Source: Pseudoalteromonas luteoviolacea
GTDB lineage: Bacteria > Pseudomonadota > Gammaproteobacteria > Enterobacterales > Alteromonadaceae
Reading direction: 5' to 3'
DNA length: 64,000 nucleotides
Assembly: GCF_018100925.1 (NCBI RefSeq)
Contig: NZ_JAGJEH010000008.1
Span: 1-64,000 of the forward strand
The position numbers and the translations under genes are program-made. Under the pieces are notes generated by a model. It worked only from the letters and a program-made list of their open reading frames with translations. It ran no database searches and was not told where the DNA came from. Of this stretch, positions 63,745 to 64,000 are shown piece by piece. The stretch's first letter is position 1, and each line of letters begins with the position of its first letter.

Positions 63745-64000
63745 ATGCTTACAGAAAAAATCATGCCACGTTTTAGTGAAACTGACGTGCTAGGCCATAT
63801 AAACAATACCGTACTCCCCGTTTGGTTTGAAGCGGCAAGGGCACCTATTTTCAAAATTTTTACACCAGATTTAAATCCACGCAACTGGAAATTGATTGTC
63901 GCTAAGGTGGAAGTCACTTTTAAAGGAGAACTGTTTTACGGTCAGGAAGTGGAACTCAAGACCATGATTGAAAAAGTGGGCAATAGCTCCTTTGTTATTT
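63745..64000 (+). CDS. 4HBT family acyl-CoA thioesterase, 3' end missing
   Basis: ATG 63745 opens a frame that runs off the window (85 codons visible). MLTEKIMPRFSETDVLGHIN and the following VWFEAAR match the hotdog fold: the Asp in the TD-x-LGHINN motif is the catalytic acid of the 4-hydroxybenzoyl-CoA thioesterase / FcbC-YbgC type. It would hydrolyse acyl-CoA esters. The rest of the protein lies beyond 64000. It is divergent from the oxygenase with 29 bp between starts. Confidence 0.85.
   Translation, partial: MLTEKIMPRFSETDVLGHINNTVLPVWFEAARAPIFKIFTPDLNPRNWKLIVAKVEVTFKGELFYGQEVELKTMIEKVGNSSFVI

Overview
The window looks like chromosomal DNA of a marine gammaproteobacterium of the Pseudoalteromonas / Alteromonadales type. 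This is inferred from proteins that resemble families typical of that group (DUF2333, TIGR03899, TIGR04219, YacL/UPF0231, family II pyrophosphatase, PrkB, SlmA, ComM) and from the mix of enterobacterial-style housekeeping genes with large secreted peptidases and surface proteins. No rRNA, tRNA, insertion sequence, prophage or CRISPR array was seen.

Layout. 1-9995: the 3' part of a giant secreted protein made of SdrD B-like repeats, six of them near-identical 351-357 bp copies, overlapping by 8 nt an OmpA-domain / beta-barrel outer-membrane protein. 10152-13387: rnr-rlmB. 13404-15570: leftward yjjG-yjjX and prkB. 15861-17803: a periplasmic beta-propeller protein and galE. 17940-19650: an AT-rich accessory-looking pocket with a double-glycine leader peptide followed by 20/21-bp tandem repeats (frameshifted as written) and a small membrane protein. 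19655-24443: dusA, a PspA/PspC envelope-stress cluster, a PCuAC-like copper chaperone, DUF2333 and TIGR04219 proteins. 24515-30723: a TIGR03899/SRPBCC-like pair, a REC-DUF3369-GGDEF-EAL regulator and the radical SAM protein YgiQ. 30775-37095: S9 peptidase, slmA, coaBC, radC, rpmB, rpmG; dut, usually found between coaBC and slmA in E. coli, is not there. 37171-41099: a ToxR/CadC-like transmembrane regulator divergent from a two-domain alpha/beta-hydrolase lipoprotein. 41158-43589: ppaC, a small membrane-anchored protein and mutM.

43602-49903: an M20 peptidase divergent from two ATP-grasp ligases (the second with a C-terminal helix-hairpin-helix region) and a large M14 carboxypeptidase without a signal peptide. 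This looks like a peptide-ligation and peptide-hydrolysis module of unknown product. 50453-64000: TRIC channel, comM, an orphan OmpR-type regulator, an S9 peptidase, a CNNM/CBS protein, a REC-EAL protein, an M50 protease-like membrane protein, an AtoE-like transporter, a tiny membrane protein, an AEC transporter, yacL, a 2OG-Fe(II) oxygenase and the start of a 4HBT thioesterase.

The two best candidates for something undescribed are the ATP-grasp/M14/M20 module and the double-glycine peptide with (DDGFYSK)n repeats beside a membrane protein. All functional statements rest on motifs and recalled family resemblance; no database search was run.
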